Below, in pieces: positions 8,559 through 20,199 of a DNA stretch of 64,000 bases. Where the stretch lies: the NCBI RefSeq assembly GCF_002197815.1, contig NZ_NIUB01000012.1:60732-124731 (forward strand), read 5' to 3'. Below the pieces are notes generated by a model. The model saw only the letters and a list, made by a program, of their open reading frames with translations, made no database searches and was not told the DNA's origin. The position numbers and the translations under genes were made by a program. The stretch is from Pseudomonas oleovorans subsp. oleovorans. GTDB lineage: Bacteria; Pseudomonadota; Gammaproteobacteria; Pseudomonadales; Pseudomonadaceae. The number at the start of each line of letters is the position of its first letter. Positions within the stretch are counted from its first letter, which is position 1.

Positions 8559-8757
8559 CGGGCTTGTCCTGCCTGTTCTGCTCTTCGACCTGTTCGACGC
8601 CAGCCTTGTGCAATGGGTCTTCGTCGTCGAACAGAATGCTGTGTGCCGGCCCGTCGAGGTCGTCGTACTGGCCGCTGTCCACCGCCCAGAAGAACAGCCA
8701 GATGGCGAAACCGACCAGGCCGATGGCGACGGGGATCAGGATGTAGAGGGCGGACAT
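8551..8757 (-). CDS. ccoS: cbb3 oxidase assembly protein CcoS
   Basis: The product is 68 aa. A single N-terminal membrane helix (LYILIPVAIGLVGFAIWLFFW) is followed by AVDSGQYDDLDGPAHSIL, the signature of CcoS. The protein is needed for insertion of haem and copper into CcoN. It sits between ccoI and the TauE-like gene and overlaps the latter. Confidence 0.93.
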   Translation of the reverse strand: MSALYILIPVAIGLVGFAIWLFFWAVDSGQYDDLDGPAHSILFDDEDPLHKAGVEQVEEQNRQDKPDA

Positions 8758-8781
8758 GCGGTCTCCATGGAGGCGTCTGGG

Positions 8782-8835
8782 GAGGAGCGAGCATCGCGAG
8801 CGAAGAAGCGGTTCGCGAGCAGAGCTCGCTCCTAC
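8782..8835. repeat. REP-type palindrome overlapping the ccoI stop
   Basis: GGAGGAGCGAGC faces GCTCGCTCCTAC across GCGAGCGAAGAAGCGGTTCGCGAGC, forming two nested inverted repeats. The CTA at 8832-8834 (TAG on the minus strand) belongs to the GTAGGAGC repeat end and is the ccoI stop codon. Confidence 0.75.
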
Positions 8836-11240
8836 ATGTTTGGGGTGTGGCTCAGGCGCAGGGCGTTGAGCACCACCAACAGCGAGCTGAGCGACATGCC
8901 CACGGCCGCCCAGATCGGCGTGATCCAGCCCAGGGCGGCGAAGGGCAGTACCAGGCCATTGTACAGCGTCGCCCAGGCCAGGTTCTCGATGATGATACGG
9001 CGCGTGCGCTTGGCCAGCTTCAGGCCATCGACCAGGCTGCTCAGGCGGTTCGACAGCAACACGGCGTCGGCGCTGGTTTTCGCCAGGTCGGAGGCCGAGC
9101 CCATGGCCACGCTGATATCGGCAGCCGCCAGCACCGGTACGTCGTTGACGCCATCGCCAAGCATCAGCACGCGGCGGCCTTCGCTGTGCAGCTGTTTGAG
9201 TACCACCAGTTTGGCATCCGGAGTCAGGCCGCCACGGGCATCTTCGATGCCCAGTTGACGGGCTACTTCGGCCACCATCGGCGAGCTGTCGCCAGACAGC
9301 AGATGGATATGCCAGCCACGGCTGCGGGCGGCGGCGATCAGGTCCGGCGCGTCTTCACGCAGGCGGTCGTCGAGGACGAACCAGGCCAGTGGCCCCTGTT
9401 CGTCGCCCAGCAGCAGCCATTGGCCGTGCTCGCTGGCAATCGCTGGTACGGCCTGGCCGCTCAGGGCGCAAACGAAGCTGGCCTCGCCGATGCGCAGCAG
9501 GCGGCCATCGACCAGGCCCTGCAGGCCTTGCCCGGGATGGCTGTCGACAGACTGCGCTGCGCGAGGTGCTTGGCTGAACGCACGGGCGATGGGGTGTTCC
9601 GAACGGTTTTCCAGTGCGGCGGCCAGCGCCAGGCAATCGCCCTGGTCGAGATCGCGCAGCGGATGGATGGCCTTGAGCGTCAGGCGGCCTTCGGTCAGCG
9701 TACCGGTCTTGTCCAGCACCAGGGTGTCGATCTGGTTCAGGCCTTCGAGCACATGGCCGCGGGTCAGTAGCATGCCCAGTTTATGCAGGGTGCCGGTGGC
9801 GGTGGTCAGCGCAGTCGGGGTGGCCAGGGCCAGGGCGCAGGGGCAGGTGGCCACGAGCAGGGCGAGCACGACCCAGAAAGCGCGGCTGGAGTCGATCTCC
9901 CACCAGGCGTAGCCGACCACGGCAGCAGCCACGAGGATGAACAACAGAAACCATTGCGAGACGCGGTCGGCGATCTCTGCCAGGCGCGGTTTTTCACTCT
10001 GCGCGCGTTCCAGCAGGCGGACGATGGCCGACAGGCGCGTGGCATCGCCCAGCGCCTGCACCTCGACGGTCAGCGGGCCTTCGACATTCAGCGTGCCGGC
10101 AGTGACGCCGTCGCCGATGCCGCGTGCCTGAGGCAGGTATTCACCCGTCAGCAGTGACTCATCGACGCTGGACTGGCCGGCAAGGATGCGCCCGTCAGCG
10201 GGAATCAGCGAGCCGGGCTGCACCAGCACCTGTTCGCCGACCTGCAGTTCGCGCAGCAGAATGCGCTGGCTCTGACCGTCGGCGTCCAGGCGCAGGCAGG
10301 AGGCTGGGAGCAGTTTGACCATTTGTGCGGTGGCGGCGGCCGTGCGTTCTCGGGCGCGGCGCTCCAGGTAGCGGCCGGCGAGCAGGAACAGCGCGAACAT
10401 GCCCACGGCGTCGAAATACAGTTCGCCCTGGCCGGTGATGGTCGACCAGATGCCGGCCACGTAGGCACCGCCGATGGCCAGCGAGACCGAGACATCCATG
10501 GTCAGATGGCGGGTACGCAGGTCGCGCAGAGCACCGCGGAAGAACTGCCCGCAGCAGTAGAAGACGATAGGCGTGGTGAGGAACAGGCTGGTCCAGCGCA
10601 GGATCTTGTCCAGCTCCGGCGACAGGTCGATGTTGAATTCCGGCCAGGTGGCCATGGTCGCCATCATCACCTGCATCCACAACAACCCGGCCACGCCCAG
10701 CTCGCGCATGCGCCGGCGGTTTTCCGCGGCCATGCGCTCTGCCGCCTCGTCGGCGCGCCAGGGGTGGGCGGCGTAACCGATGCGGCGCAGTTCGGCGAGC
10801 AGCTTGCTCAGGGCGATCTGGCTGTCCTGCCAGCGCACCTGCAGGCGATGGTTGGACAGGTTCAGGTGCGCTTCGGCCACGCCCGGCACGCCGCGCAGGT
10901 GCTTCTCGATCAGCCAGCCGCAGGCCGCGCAACTGATGCCTTCGATCAGCAATTGGGTTTCGCTCAGTTCGCCTTCGTGCTGGACGAAGGGCTGCTGCAC
11001 ATCGCTACGGTCATACAGCGCCAGTTCATCCGGCAGGGCGGCGGGCAGTGCCTGCGGGTTGGCCGCGTTCTCGCTGCGATGGCTGTAGTAATGCTCCAGG
11101 CCACCGGCAACGATGGCTTCGGCCACGGCCTGACAGCCGGGGCAGCACATTTCGCGGGTCTGGCCGAGCACGTCGGCACGGAACTGGCTGCCGGCGGGCA
11201 CCGGCAGGCCACAGTGATAGCAGGGAGTAGGGGCGGGCAT
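8832..11240 (-). CDS. ccoI: Copper-exporting P-type ATPase CcoI (FixI)
   Basis: The product is 802 aa. The N-terminus has an extra Cys cluster (CYHCG, CCPGCQAV), then a heavy-metal domain with ISCAACGWL. The membrane CPC motif (CPCALALATP), phosphorylation site (DKTGTLTEG) and hinge (GDGVNDVPVLA) are all present. It moves copper across the inner membrane for the Cu-B centre of cbb3 oxidase. It lies in order ccoG-H-I-S, with 8 bp separating it from ccoH. Its TAG stop is contributed by a REP repeat. Confidence 0.96.
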   Translation of the reverse strand: MPAPTPCYHCGLPVPAGSQFRADVLGQTREMCCPGCQAVAEAIVAGGLEHYYSHRSENAANPQALPAALPDELALYDRSDVQQPFVQHEGELSETQLLIEGISCAACGWLIEKHLRGVPGVAEAHLNLSNHRLQVRWQDSQIALSKLLAELRRIGYAAHPWRADEAAERMAAENRRRMRELGVAGLLWMQVMMATMATWPEFNIDLSPELDKILRWTSLFLTTPIVFYCCGQFFRGALRDLRTRHLTMDVSVSLAIGGAYVAGIWSTITGQGELYFDAVGMFALFLLAGRYLERRARERTAAATAQMVKLLPASCLRLDADGQSQRILLRELQVGEQVLVQPGSLIPADGRILAGQSSVDESLLTGEYLPQARGIGDGVTAGTLNVEGPLTVEVQALGDATRLSAIVRLLERAQSEKPRLAEIADRVSQWFLLFILVAAAVVGYAWWEIDSSRAFWVVLALLVATCPCALALATPTALTTATGTLHKLGMLLTRGHVLEGLNQIDTLVLDKTGTLTEGRLTLKAIHPLRDLDQGDCLALAAALENRSEHPIARAFSQAPRAAQSVDSHPGQGLQGLVDGRLLRIGEASFVCALSGQAVPAIASEHGQWLLLGDEQGPLAWFVLDDRLREDAPDLIAAARSRGWHIHLLSGDSSPMVAEVARQLGIEDARGGLTPDAKLVVLKQLHSEGRRVLMLGDGVNDVPVLAAADISVAMGSASDLAKTSADAVLLSNRLSSLVDGLKLAKRTRRIIIENLAWATLYNGLVLPFAALGWITPIWAAVGMSLSSLLVVLNALRLSHTPNM

Positions 11241-11248
11241 CGGCAGGG

Positions 11249-11767
11249 TCAGTAGGAGGGATTGTCACCGATCATGATGGTCTGGCCATCGGCGATGGTT
11301 TCTTCCTCGAACAGGCGCCAGTTCTGGCTGCCTTCCTGGCCGAGCAATTCGACGAAGCGGCGACCGCTGACTTCATCGACCATCTGCCCACGGTAGTGAC
11401 CGTCAGCAGTGGGTTGCAGGATCACCCGGCGGTCACGCTCCGGCTGGGTCGGCGAGATCAGGTTGAGCACGATCTGCTGCGGTCTGCTGTTGCCCTCCAG
11501 CGACAGGGTGGCGACGCCGGTGGTGTTGTCCAGCACCAGCTTGCCATGCAGTTGCAGGCGCTCGGCCAATTTTTCGCGCTCCAGCGACTGGTTGATGCCC
11601 TTGCCGACATCGTAATAGTCGTCGGAGATCAGCCCTGGCGGATTCTTCGTGGCGATGGTCAGCAGGGTCAGGCCATGCACTACCGAGTAGCCCAGCAGGA
11701 ACAGGATGAACCAGGGCCAGAACTGCTTGTACCAGGGTTTGACTGGCGATGGGGTGTGTTCGCTCAT
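11249..11767 (-). CDS. ccoH: cbb3 assembly protein CcoH (FixH)
   Basis: The product is 172 aa. One N-terminal membrane helix (FWPWFILFLLGYSVVHGL) is followed by a periplasmic domain with the FixH block LISDDYYDVGKGINQ. CcoH binds and stabilises the cbb3 complex during assembly. The ATG at 11767 (MSEHTPSPVK) places the helix as in the family. An upstream in-frame start at 11839 would overlap ccoG and add a low-complexity tail. The gap to the ccoG stop is 13 bp. Confidence 0.92.
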   Translation of the reverse strand: MSEHTPSPVKPWYKQFWPWFILFLLGYSVVHGLTLLTIATKNPPGLISDDYYDVGKGINQSLEREKLAERLQLHGKLVLDNTTGVATLSLEGNSRPQQIVLNLISPTQPERDRRVILQPTADGHYRGQMVDEVSGRRFVELLGQEGSQNWRLFEEETIADGQTIMIGDNPSY

Positions 11768-11780
11768 GCGTTTTCCGTTG

Positions 11781-13199
11781 TTAGTGGAGGCTTGGGCCGA
11801 TGAAGCGGCTGTCGGCGTCGTTCTTGATGCTGGGGTCATCCGCGGATTGTACGTGGAAGACGATGTTGTTGGTGCTCGACGGTAGCTTTTCCGGCGCGAT
11901 GGACAGCTCGACCGGGAAGGAATACACCTCGCCAGCCAGGGCCCGCACTTCGCGCTTGCCTTCGTAGACCAGGCCGTCGAGGCCGTCGGCAGTGATCACG
12001 TAGGTCATGTCGCGCTGCGCCTTGTTCATGATCTTCAGGGTGTAGACGTTCTCGATATGACCGCGCTCGTTCTCACGGAACAGCACGCGGTCCTTGAGTA
12101 CATCCAGCTCCACCAGCGGGCGATTGGCCACGGCCCAGGCGAACAGGCCGATCATGGCGACCAGCGCGACAGCGTACCCGATCAGGCGCGGGCGCAGCAG
12201 ACGGGTCTTCTGGCCGGACAGGTTGTGTTCAGTGGTGTAGCTGATCAGCCCCTTGGGATAGTTCATCCTGTCCATGATGTCGTCACAGGCGTCGATGCAG
12301 GCGGCGCAGCCGATGCACTCGATCTGCAGGCCGTCGCGGATATCGATGCCGGTCGGGCAGACCTGCACGCACATTTTGCAGTCGATGCAATCACCTAGGC
12401 CCTGGGCCTTGTAATCGGCGTCCTTCTTGCGCGGACCACGCAACTCGCCACGACGTGGGTCGTAGGAGACGATCAGGGTGTCCTGGTCGAACATCACGCT
12501 CTGGAAGCGTGCGTAGGGGCACATGTAGATACACACCTGCTCGCGCAGGTAACCGGCGTTGCCGTAGGTGGCGAGGGTGAAGAAGCCGATCCAGAAATAG
12601 GCCCAGCCACTGGCCTGGCCGGTGAAGATCTCGATTACCAGCTCGCGTATGGGCGTGAAATAGCCGACGAAGGTGATCGCTGTGAGCAGCGAGACGCCAA
12701 CCCAGATACCGTGCTTGGCCGCCTTGCGCCCGAGTTTCGCGCCGCTCATGGGCTGCTTGTCCAGCTTCATGCGCTGGTTGCGGTCACCCTCGGTGACCTT
12801 CTCCGCCCACATGAAGACCCAGGTGAATACGCTTTGCGGGCAGGTGTAGCCGCACCAGACACGCCCGGCGAACACGGTGATGAAGAACAGGCCGAAGGCG
12901 CAGATGATCAGCAGCCAGGACAGCAGCATGAAGTCCTGCGGCCAGTAGGTGGCGCCGAAGATGTGGAACTTGCGCTCCGGCAGATTCCACCACACCGCCT
13001 GGCGGCCTTCCCAGTTCAGCCAGACGGTGCCGAAGAACAGCAGGAAGAGCAGGGCGCCGCCAGCGAGTCGCAGATTACGATACAGGCCAGTGAACGCTCG
13101 AGTGTAGATCTTCTCGCGGCTGGCGTAGAGATCGACGCCGGCATTCTTGGCAGAGGAAGGAGGGGTGACGTCCTGGACGGGTATCTGTTCGCTCATCAA
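11781..13199 (-). CDS. ccoG: Membrane ferredoxin CcoG (FixG/RdxA)
   Basis: The product is 472 aa with about five membrane helices. It has the CGYTCPQSVFTWVF motif and two [4Fe-4S] ferredoxin motifs (CIDCKMCVQVCP and CIGCAACIDACD near residues 260-305). A C-terminal immunoglobulin-like FixG domain is present. CcoG is a cupric reductase that prepares Cu(I) for cbb3 oxidase. It is the first gene of ccoGHIS-tauE, with an Anr box 128-141 bp upstream. Confidence 0.95.
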   Translation of the reverse strand: MMSEQIPVQDVTPPSSAKNAGVDLYASREKIYTRAFTGLYRNLRLAGGALLFLLFFGTVWLNWEGRQAVWWNLPERKFHIFGATYWPQDFMLLSWLLIICAFGLFFITVFAGRVWCGYTCPQSVFTWVFMWAEKVTEGDRNQRMKLDKQPMSGAKLGRKAAKHGIWVGVSLLTAITFVGYFTPIRELVIEIFTGQASGWAYFWIGFFTLATYGNAGYLREQVCIYMCPYARFQSVMFDQDTLIVSYDPRRGELRGPRKKDADYKAQGLGDCIDCKMCVQVCPTGIDIRDGLQIECIGCAACIDACDDIMDRMNYPKGLISYTTEHNLSGQKTRLLRPRLIGYAVALVAMIGLFAWAVANRPLVELDVLKDRVLFRENERGHIENVYTLKIMNKAQRDMTYVITADGLDGLVYEGKREVRALAGEVYSFPVELSIAPEKLPSSTNNIVFHVQSADDPSIKNDADSRFIGPSLH

Positions 13200-13268
13200 T
13201 GCATACCAAAGCGGTGGGTGGCAGCCCGGGCCGATGCGTGCCGGTCAGGGTCAATTCACGGTCGCTAT

Positions 13269-13340
13269 ATGGTACGCCTGAAAGACAACGCCCGGGTGCG
13301 ACCAGCAGTCGCGACCCGGGCGTTCATTGACCCTTGTCAA
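13269..13340 (-). promoter_or_regulatory. Anr box upstream of ccoG
   Basis: TTGAC-CCTT-GTCAA at 13327-13340 is a symmetric Anr/FNR-type site (8 of 10 consensus bases, with symmetric C/G changes). A minus-strand -10 candidate TACCAT lies at 13269-13274, putting the box near -71, an accepted class I position. The ccoNOQP-1 terminator lies between box and start codon, so the two signals are interleaved. Confidence 0.65.
13284..13328 (-). terminator. Terminator of ccoNOQP-1
   Basis: A stem of AACGCCCGGGT (13287-13297) and ACCCGGGCGTT (13314-13324) encloses a smaller GCGAC/GTCGC stem. It lies 30 bp past the ccoP-1 stop. Its end touches the Anr box at 13327-13340. Confidence 0.8.
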
Positions 13341-13356
13341 AAGTGTCGTTGTGCGC

Positions 13357-14352
13357 TTACTGCTCTTGAGTCTGATGCGACAGGCTGTACACGTAGGCTG
13401 CCAGCAAGTGCACCTTGTCGTTGCCGAGGAACTCTTCTTGGGCTGGCATGTTGCCGTGACGACCGTAACGAATGGTCTGCTGCAGCTGCGCGTAGCTGCT
13501 GCCGTAGATGAACGCAGCCGGGTTAGTCAGGTTCGGCGCACCCATGGCGGCCATGCCCTTGCCGTCTGCACCGTGGCAGGCGAAGCAGGTGCCGGCGAAA
13601 ACCTTCTGGCCCGCTTCGATATCCGCTTCTACGCCTTCCGGCAGTTCACGACCGGCCAGTTCGGTGAGCACGTAGGCGGCGACGTTGCGTACACCGTCTT
13701 CGCCGATGGCCGGGCCTTGAGCCGGCATCGCGCCCTGACGGCCCTTGAGGATCGAGGTCTTGATGTCTTCCGGCTCGCCACCCCAGCGCCATTCGTTGTC
13801 GGTCAGGTTGGGGAAGCCGTAGCTGCCCTTGGCATCGGAACCGTGGCAAACCGAGCAGTTGGAAGCGAACAGGCGGCCACCCATTTTCAGGGCCTGCTCA
13901 TCCTTGGCCACTTCCTCGATCGGCATGGCAGCGTACTTGGCGAACAGCGGGCCGTATTGCTCATCGGCACGCGCCATTTCCTTCTCCCACTGGTGCACGC
14001 CGGTCCAGCCAGAGTAGCGCATGGAGCCGTCAGCGATCTGCACGCCAGCAGTGAAAGGCGTTTGCTTCTTGCTGTCGACGTAGTCGTAGCCCGGCAGCAG
14101 ACCTTTGAAGTTACCCAGGCCCGGATACAGGGCGAGGTAGCCGAGGGCGAAGACGATGGTGGCGACGAACAGCATGAACCACCACTTCGGCAGCGGGTTG
14201 TCATACTCCTCGATGCCGTCGAAGCTGTGCCCGACGGTTTCCTCGGTAGTCTCCTGGCGCTGGCCCTTGCGGGTGCCGAAGATCAGCCAGGTCAGGGCGA
14301 AGATGGTGCCCAGAGACAGAATGGTTACGTACCAACTCCAGAACGTGGTCAT
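13357..14352 (-). CDS. ccoP1: cbb3 oxidase dihaem subunit CcoP-1
   Basis: The product is 331 aa. An N-terminal membrane helix ([22 protein letters not shown]), a second helix near residue 60 and two class I cytochrome c domains with CSVCH and CFACH haem sites are visible. It passes electrons from cytochrome c to CcoO. Compared with CcoP-2 it carries an extra segment of about 23 residues (around [20 protein letters not shown]) between the second helix and the first haem domain. It is the last gene of ccoNOQP-1 and overlaps ccoQ by 4 bp. Confidence 0.95.
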   Translation of the reverse strand: MTTFWSWYVTILSLGTIFALTWLIFGTRKGQRQETTEETVGHSFDGIEEYDNPLPKWWFMLFVATIVFALGYLALYPGLGNFKGLLPGYDYVDSKKQTPFTAGVQIADGSMRYSGWTGVHQWEKEMARADEQYGPLFAKYAAMPIEEVAKDEQALKMGGRLFASNCSVCHGSDAKGSYGFPNLTDNEWRWGGEPEDIKTSILKGRQGAMPAQGPAIGEDGVRNVAAYVLTELAGRELPEGVEADIEAGQKVFAGTCFACHGADGKGMAAMGAPNLTNPAAFIYGSSYAQLQQTIRYGRHGNMPAQEEFLGNDKVHLLAAYVYSLSHQTQEQ

Positions 14353-14537
14353 TGGTTATTGCTCCTGGAAGAGTCCTGATCGCGCTTGGACTCGGGCTTG
14401 GGATCGTCGGCGAAGGGCAGGTTGGCAGCTTCGTCGAAGCTGGACTTGCGCTTGCTGCTGTATGCCCAGAGCACTACGCCGATGAAGGCGATGAACACCA
14501 CCGCCGTGCCGATGCCGCGAATCATCTCGATGTCCAT
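14349..14537 (-). CDS. ccoQ1: cbb3 oxidase small subunit CcoQ-1
   Basis: The product is 62 aa with one membrane helix ([21 protein letters not shown]) and the [12 protein letters not shown] tail typical of pseudomonad CcoQ. The subunit stabilises the oxidase core. It overlaps ccoP by 4 bp and follows ccoO by 6 bp. Confidence 0.93.
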   Translation of the reverse strand: MDIEMIRGIGTAVVFIAFIGVVLWAYSSKRKSSFDEAANLPFADDPKPESKRDQDSSRSNNQ

Positions 14538-14543
14538 AGCGTC

Positions 14544-15151
14544 TTACCGTTTGTTCTTGATGGAAGTGCCGAGAACCTGCAGGTACGCGATCAGCGCGTC
14601 CATTTCGGTGTTGCCTTTCACGGCATCGCGAGCGCCGGCGATATCCTCGTCGGTGTACGGGACGCCTAAGCCACGCAGGACTTCCATCTTTTTGGCAGTG
14701 TCGCGACCGTCGAGCTTGTTCTCCACCAGCCACGGGTAGGCGGGCATCTTCGACTCGGGCACGACGTTGCGCGGGTTGTACAGGTGGGCGCGATGCCACT
14801 CGTCCGAGTAACGGCCGCCGACGCGGGCCAGGTCCGGGCCGGTACGCTTGGAGCCCCACAGGAAGGGGTGATCCCAGACGCTCTCACCGGCAACCGAATA
14901 GTGACCGTATCGCTCGGTCTCGGCGCGGAACGGACGGATCATCTGCGAATGGCAGCCAACGCAGCCTTCACGGATGTAGATATCGCGACCTTCCAGTTGC
15001 ATCGCGGTGTAGGGCTTGAGGCCTTCCACCGGCTCGTTGGTGACGTCCTGGAAGAACAGCGGGACGATCTGGGTCAGGCCACCGATGCTGACGGCAATCA
15101 CCATCAGCAGTGCCATCAGGCCGATATTCTTCTCGATGATTTCGTGTTTCA

Positions 15152-15152
<1 letters not shown>
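14544..15152 (-). CDS. ccoO1: cbb3 oxidase monohaem subunit CcoO-1
   Basis: The product is 202 aa with an N-terminal membrane anchor ([20 protein letters not shown]) and a haem c site CVGCH followed by SQMIRPF. It relays electrons from CcoP to CcoN. Its start overlaps the last base of ccoN, implying coupled translation. The CcoO-2 copy (18051-18659) is about 90 percent identical in protein by eye. Confidence 0.96.
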
Positions 15153-16942
<1,790 letters not shown>

Positions 16943-17869
16943 TTACTTGTCTTCGCCCTGGCTCAGCTTGAGCACGTAAGCGGCCAGCAGGTGAGCCTTG
17001 TCGTTACCGAGAAAATCACCCTGAGCCGGCATGTTGCCGCTGCGACCATAGCGAATGGTCTGTTGCAGTTGGGCGAAGCTGCTGCCGTAGATGAACGCGC
17101 TGGGTTGAGTCAGATCCGGTGCGCCCATCATCGGCATGCCGGTGCCGGCAGGGGTATGGCAGGCGGCGCAGAGGGTGGAGAAGATCTGCTTGCCGGCGGC
17201 GATGTCCGCTTCCGTGCCCTCGGGCAGCTCACGACCACCCAGTTCGGTGAGCACATAGGCCGCGACGTTACGCACGCCATCTTCGCCGATCATCGGGCCT
17301 TGTGCCGGCATTACGCCCATGCGGCCATGCATGATGGAGGCTTTGATGGTTTCCGGCTCACCGCCCCAGCGCCAGCTGTTGTCCGTCAGGTTGGGGAAGC
17401 CGTAGCTGCCCTTGGCATCCGAGCCATGGCACACCGAGCAGTTGGAGGCGAACAGGCGACCGCCCATTTTCAGCGCGCGCTCGTCCTTGGCCACTTCCTC
17501 GATGGGCATGGCGGCATATTTGGCGAAAATCGGGCCGTACAGCTCATCGGCGCGATCCATTTCGCGCTGCCACTGGTTGACCTGGGTCCAGCCATCCTCA
17601 TAGCCCGGCAGCAGTCCCTTGAAGTTACCCAGGCCCGGATACAGCAGCAGGTAAGCCACGGAAAACACCAGGGTGCCGACGAACAACATGAACCACCACT
17701 TGGGCAGCGGGTTGTCGTACTCCTCGATGCCATCGAAAGAGTGGCCCATGGTCTGCTCGGTGGGGTTCTTGTGAACTTCGCCCTTGCGGGTGGCGAAAAT
17801 CAGCCAGAACAGCGCAACCAGCGAACCAACGGTCAGCAGGGTGATGTACCAACTCCAGAAGGTGGTCAT
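16943..17869 (-). CDS. ccoP2: cbb3 oxidase dihaem subunit CcoP-2
   Basis: The product is 308 aa with the same plan as CcoP-1: two N-terminal helices and haem c sites CSVCH and CAACH. It lacks the roughly 23-residue insert of CcoP-1. It terminates ccoNOQP-2, overlapping ccoQ-2 by 4 bp. Two terminal-oxidase operons in tandem let the cell mix CcoN/CcoP isoforms, as known in P. aeruginosa. Confidence 0.95.
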   Translation of the reverse strand: MTTFWSWYITLLTVGSLVALFWLIFATRKGEVHKNPTEQTMGHSFDGIEEYDNPLPKWWFMLFVGTLVFSVAYLLLYPGLGNFKGLLPGYEDGWTQVNQWQREMDRADELYGPIFAKYAAMPIEEVAKDERALKMGGRLFASNCSVCHGSDAKGSYGFPNLTDNSWRWGGEPETIKASIMHGRMGVMPAQGPMIGEDGVRNVAAYVLTELGGRELPEGTEADIAAGKQIFSTLCAACHTPAGTGMPMMGAPDLTQPSAFIYGSSFAQLQQTIRYGRSGNMPAQGDFLGNDKAHLLAAYVLKLSQGEDK

Positions 17870-18045
17870 GCTTGGGTCCTCGAAACGGCGGGCTTGGACT
17901 CATCGGCGAAGGGCAGGTTGGCGGCCTCGACGAAGGCGTCGCGGCGCTTGCCGCTATAAGCCCAGAGGGTAACGGCGGTGAAGGCGATCAGAACCAGTGC
18001 GCTGCCCAGACCGCGCAGGGTGCCGATATCGATAAGCTCGAACAT
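17866..18045 (-). CDS. ccoQ2: cbb3 oxidase small subunit CcoQ-2
   Basis: The product is 59 aa, starting [14 protein letters not shown] at 18045 behind AGAGGTGAG. It has one membrane helix ([18 protein letters not shown]) and the [12 protein letters not shown] tail shared with CcoQ-1. It lies 5 bp after the ccoO-2 stop and overlaps ccoP-2 by 4 bp. Confidence 0.9.
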   Translation of the reverse strand: MFELIDIGTLRGLGSALVLIAFTAVTLWAYSGKRRDAFVEAANLPFADESKPAVSRTQA

Positions 18046-18050
18046 GGCGC

Positions 18051-18659
18051 TCACCTCTTGTTCTTCACGGCGGTGCCAAGCACCTGCAGGTAGGCGACCA
18101 GAGCATCCATCTCGCTCTTGCCCTTGACCGCGTCGCTGGCGCCGGCGATGTCTTCTTCGCTGTAGGGCACGCCCAATGTGCGCAAGGCGCTCATCTTCTT
18201 GGCCGTGTCCTTGCCATCGAGGCTCTGTTCGACCAGCCAGGGGTAGGCGGGCATGATCGACTCCGGCACGACGTTGCGCGGGTTGTACAGGTGGGCGCGA
18301 TGCCACTCGTCCGAGTAGCGACCGCCGACGCGGGCCAGGTCCGGGCCGGTGCGCTTGGAGCCCCACAGGAAGGGGTGATCCCAGACGCTTTCGCCGGCGA
18401 CGGAGTAGTGGCCGTAGCGCTCGGTCTCGGCGCGGAACGGGCGGATCATCTGCGAATGGCAGCCGACGCAGCCCTCGCGGATGTAAATGTCGCGGCCTTC
18501 CAGTTGCAGCGCGGTGTAGGGCTTGAGGCCATCGACCGGCTCGTTGGTGACGTCCTGGAAGAACAGCGGGACGATCTGCGTCAGGCCGCCGATGCTGACC
18601 GCCAGGATCATCACCAGGGCCATCAGGCCGATGTTCTTCTCGAGAATTTCGTGTTTCAT
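18051..18659 (-). CDS. ccoO2: cbb3 oxidase monohaem subunit CcoO-2
   Basis: The product is 202 aa with haem site CVGCH and the same anchor as CcoO-1. The protein is nearly the same, but the DNA differs at scattered third positions, unlike the converted ccoN tract. Its start overlaps the ccoN-2 stop by 1 bp. Confidence 0.96.
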   Translation of the reverse strand: MKHEILEKNIGLMALVMILAVSIGGLTQIVPLFFQDVTNEPVDGLKPYTALQLEGRDIYIREGCVGCHSQMIRPFRAETERYGHYSVAGESVWDHPFLWGSKRTGPDLARVGGRYSDEWHRAHLYNPRNVVPESIMPAYPWLVEQSLDGKDTAKKMSALRTLGVPYSEEDIAGASDAVKGKSEMDALVAYLQVLGTAVKNKR

Positions 18660-20098
18660 CAGTGGGCTCCTTCTACCGAGAACTGCGCAGCGGCTTCCAT
18701 CTCGGTGGATTTCGCGCTACGTACGGTCAGCCAGACGTTCCAGGCCATCAGCAGCATGCCGGCGAAGAAGATTGCACCACCGATCACCCGTACCACGAAT
18801 CCGACATGGCTGGCTTCCAGCGACTCGACGAAGGAGTAGGTGAGGGTACCGTCTTCGTTGACTGCACGCCACATCAGGCCCTGGGTGATGCCGTTGACCC
18901 ACATCGAGGCGATGTACAGCACGGTGCCGATGGTGGCCAGCCAGAAGTGGGTGTTGATCAGCGCGATGCTGTGCATCTGCTCACGGCCGAACACCTTGGG
19001 AATCAGGTGATACAGCGAGCCGATGGAGATCATCGCTACCCAACCCAGAGCGCCGGCGTGTACGTGGCCGATGGTCCAGTCGGTGTAGTGGGACAGCGCA
19101 TTGACCGTCTTGATGGCCATCATCGGACCTTCGAAGGTGGACATGCCGTAGAACGCCAGCGACACGACCAGGAACCGCAGGATCGGGTCGGTACGCAGCT
19201 TATGCCAGGCACCGGACAGGCTCATCATGCCGTTGATCATACCGCCCCAGCTTGGTGCCAGCAGGATCACCGACATGACCATGCCCAGGGACTGCGCCCA
19301 GTCCGGCAGGGCCGTGTAGTGCAAGTGGTGCGGACCGGCCCAGATGTACAGTGTGATTAGCGCCCAGAAGTGCACGATGGACAGGCGATACGAGTAGATC
19401 GGACGCTCGGCCTGCTTGGGTACGAAGTAGTACATCATGCCCAGGAAGCCGGTGGTCAGGAAGAAGCCCACGGCGTTGTGGCCGTACCACCACTGGATCA
19501 TCGCGTCGGTCGCGCCGGCATAAGCCGAGTACGACTTGAACAGGCTCACCGGCATGGCGGCGCTGTTGACGATGTGCAGCATGGCGGTCACGAGGATGAA
19601 CGCACCGAAGAACCAGTTGCCCACATAGATGTGCTTGGTCTTGCGCTTGGCGACTGTGCCGAAGAACACCACGGCATAGGTAATCCAGACGATGCCCAGG
19701 AGGATATCGATTGGCCACTCAAGCTCGGCGTATTCTTTGCTGCTGGTGTAGCCCATCGGCAGGGTGATCACCGCGAGCACGATGACCGCTTGCCAGCCCC
19801 AGAAGGTGAAGGCCGCCAGCTTCGGAGCGAACAGCGTGGTCTGACTGGTGCGTTGCACCGCGTAGTAACTGGTGGCGAACAGGGCGCAGCCACCGAAAGC
19901 GAAGATCACCGCATTGGTATGCAGCGGGCGCAGACGGCCGAAGCTGGTCCACGGCAGGTTGAAGTTAAGTTCGGGCCAGGCCAGCTGGGCAGCGATGAAT
20001 ACGCCGAGTCCCATGCCGACGATGCCCCAAACCACCGTCATAATGGCGAACTGGCGAACCACCCTGTAGTTATAGGCGCAGCGGGTTGTTGTGTTCAT
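18659..20098 (-). CDS. ccoN2: cbb3 oxidase catalytic subunit CcoN-2
   Basis: The product is 479 aa, starting [18 protein letters not shown] at 20098. It carries the same His-bearing helices as CcoN-1. The frame stays open upstream to 20215, but that extension has no CcoN similarity and would overlap the divergent hydrolase gene. Residues encoded by 18805-19813 come from DNA identical to ccoN-1 except one base. The N- and C-terminal ends are the only parts that differ appreciably. An Anr box lies 127-140 bp upstream. Confidence 0.96.
   Translation of the reverse strand: MNTTTRCAYNYRVVRQFAIMTVVWGIVGMGLGVFIAAQLAWPELNFNLPWTSFGRLRPLHTNAVIFAFGGCALFATSYYAVQRTSQTTLFAPKLAAFTFWGWQAVIVLAVITLPMGYTSSKEYAELEWPIDILLGIVWITYAVVFFGTVAKRKTKHIYVGNWFFGAFILVTAMLHIVNSAAMPVSLFKSYSAYAGATDAMIQWWYGHNAVGFFLTTGFLGMMYYFVPKQAERPIYSYRLSIVHFWALITLYIWAGPHHLHYTALPDWAQSLGMVMSVILLAPSWGGMINGMMSLSGAWHKLRTDPILRFLVVSLAFYGMSTFEGPMMAIKTVNALSHYTDWTIGHVHAGALGWVAMISIGSLYHLIPKVFGREQMHSIALINTHFWLATIGTVLYIASMWVNGITQGLMWRAVNEDGTLTYSFVESLEASHVGFVVRVIGGAIFFAGMLLMAWNVWLTVRSAKSTEMEAAAQFSVEGAH
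18805..19813. repeat. 1,009-bp tract shared with ccoN-1 (copy B)
   Basis: This is the partner of 15298-16306, at an offset of 3,507 bp with one mismatch noticed (19160). Confidence 0.92.
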
Positions 20099-20199
20099 GT
20101 CTGGGCTTCCATCCACGGTTATGGCAGAGCGGCCGATAACTGTGGTAGACGCAGGCATGAGCAAGCCACGGACACCACGGATATCGACGCGAGGCAAGC

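Noticed and set aside
8418..9770. Long plus-strand frame opposite ccoI
   Set aside because: It is the antisense of ccoI and ccoS with Gln/Ala/Arg-rich composition and no family signal; typical of high-GC shadow frames.
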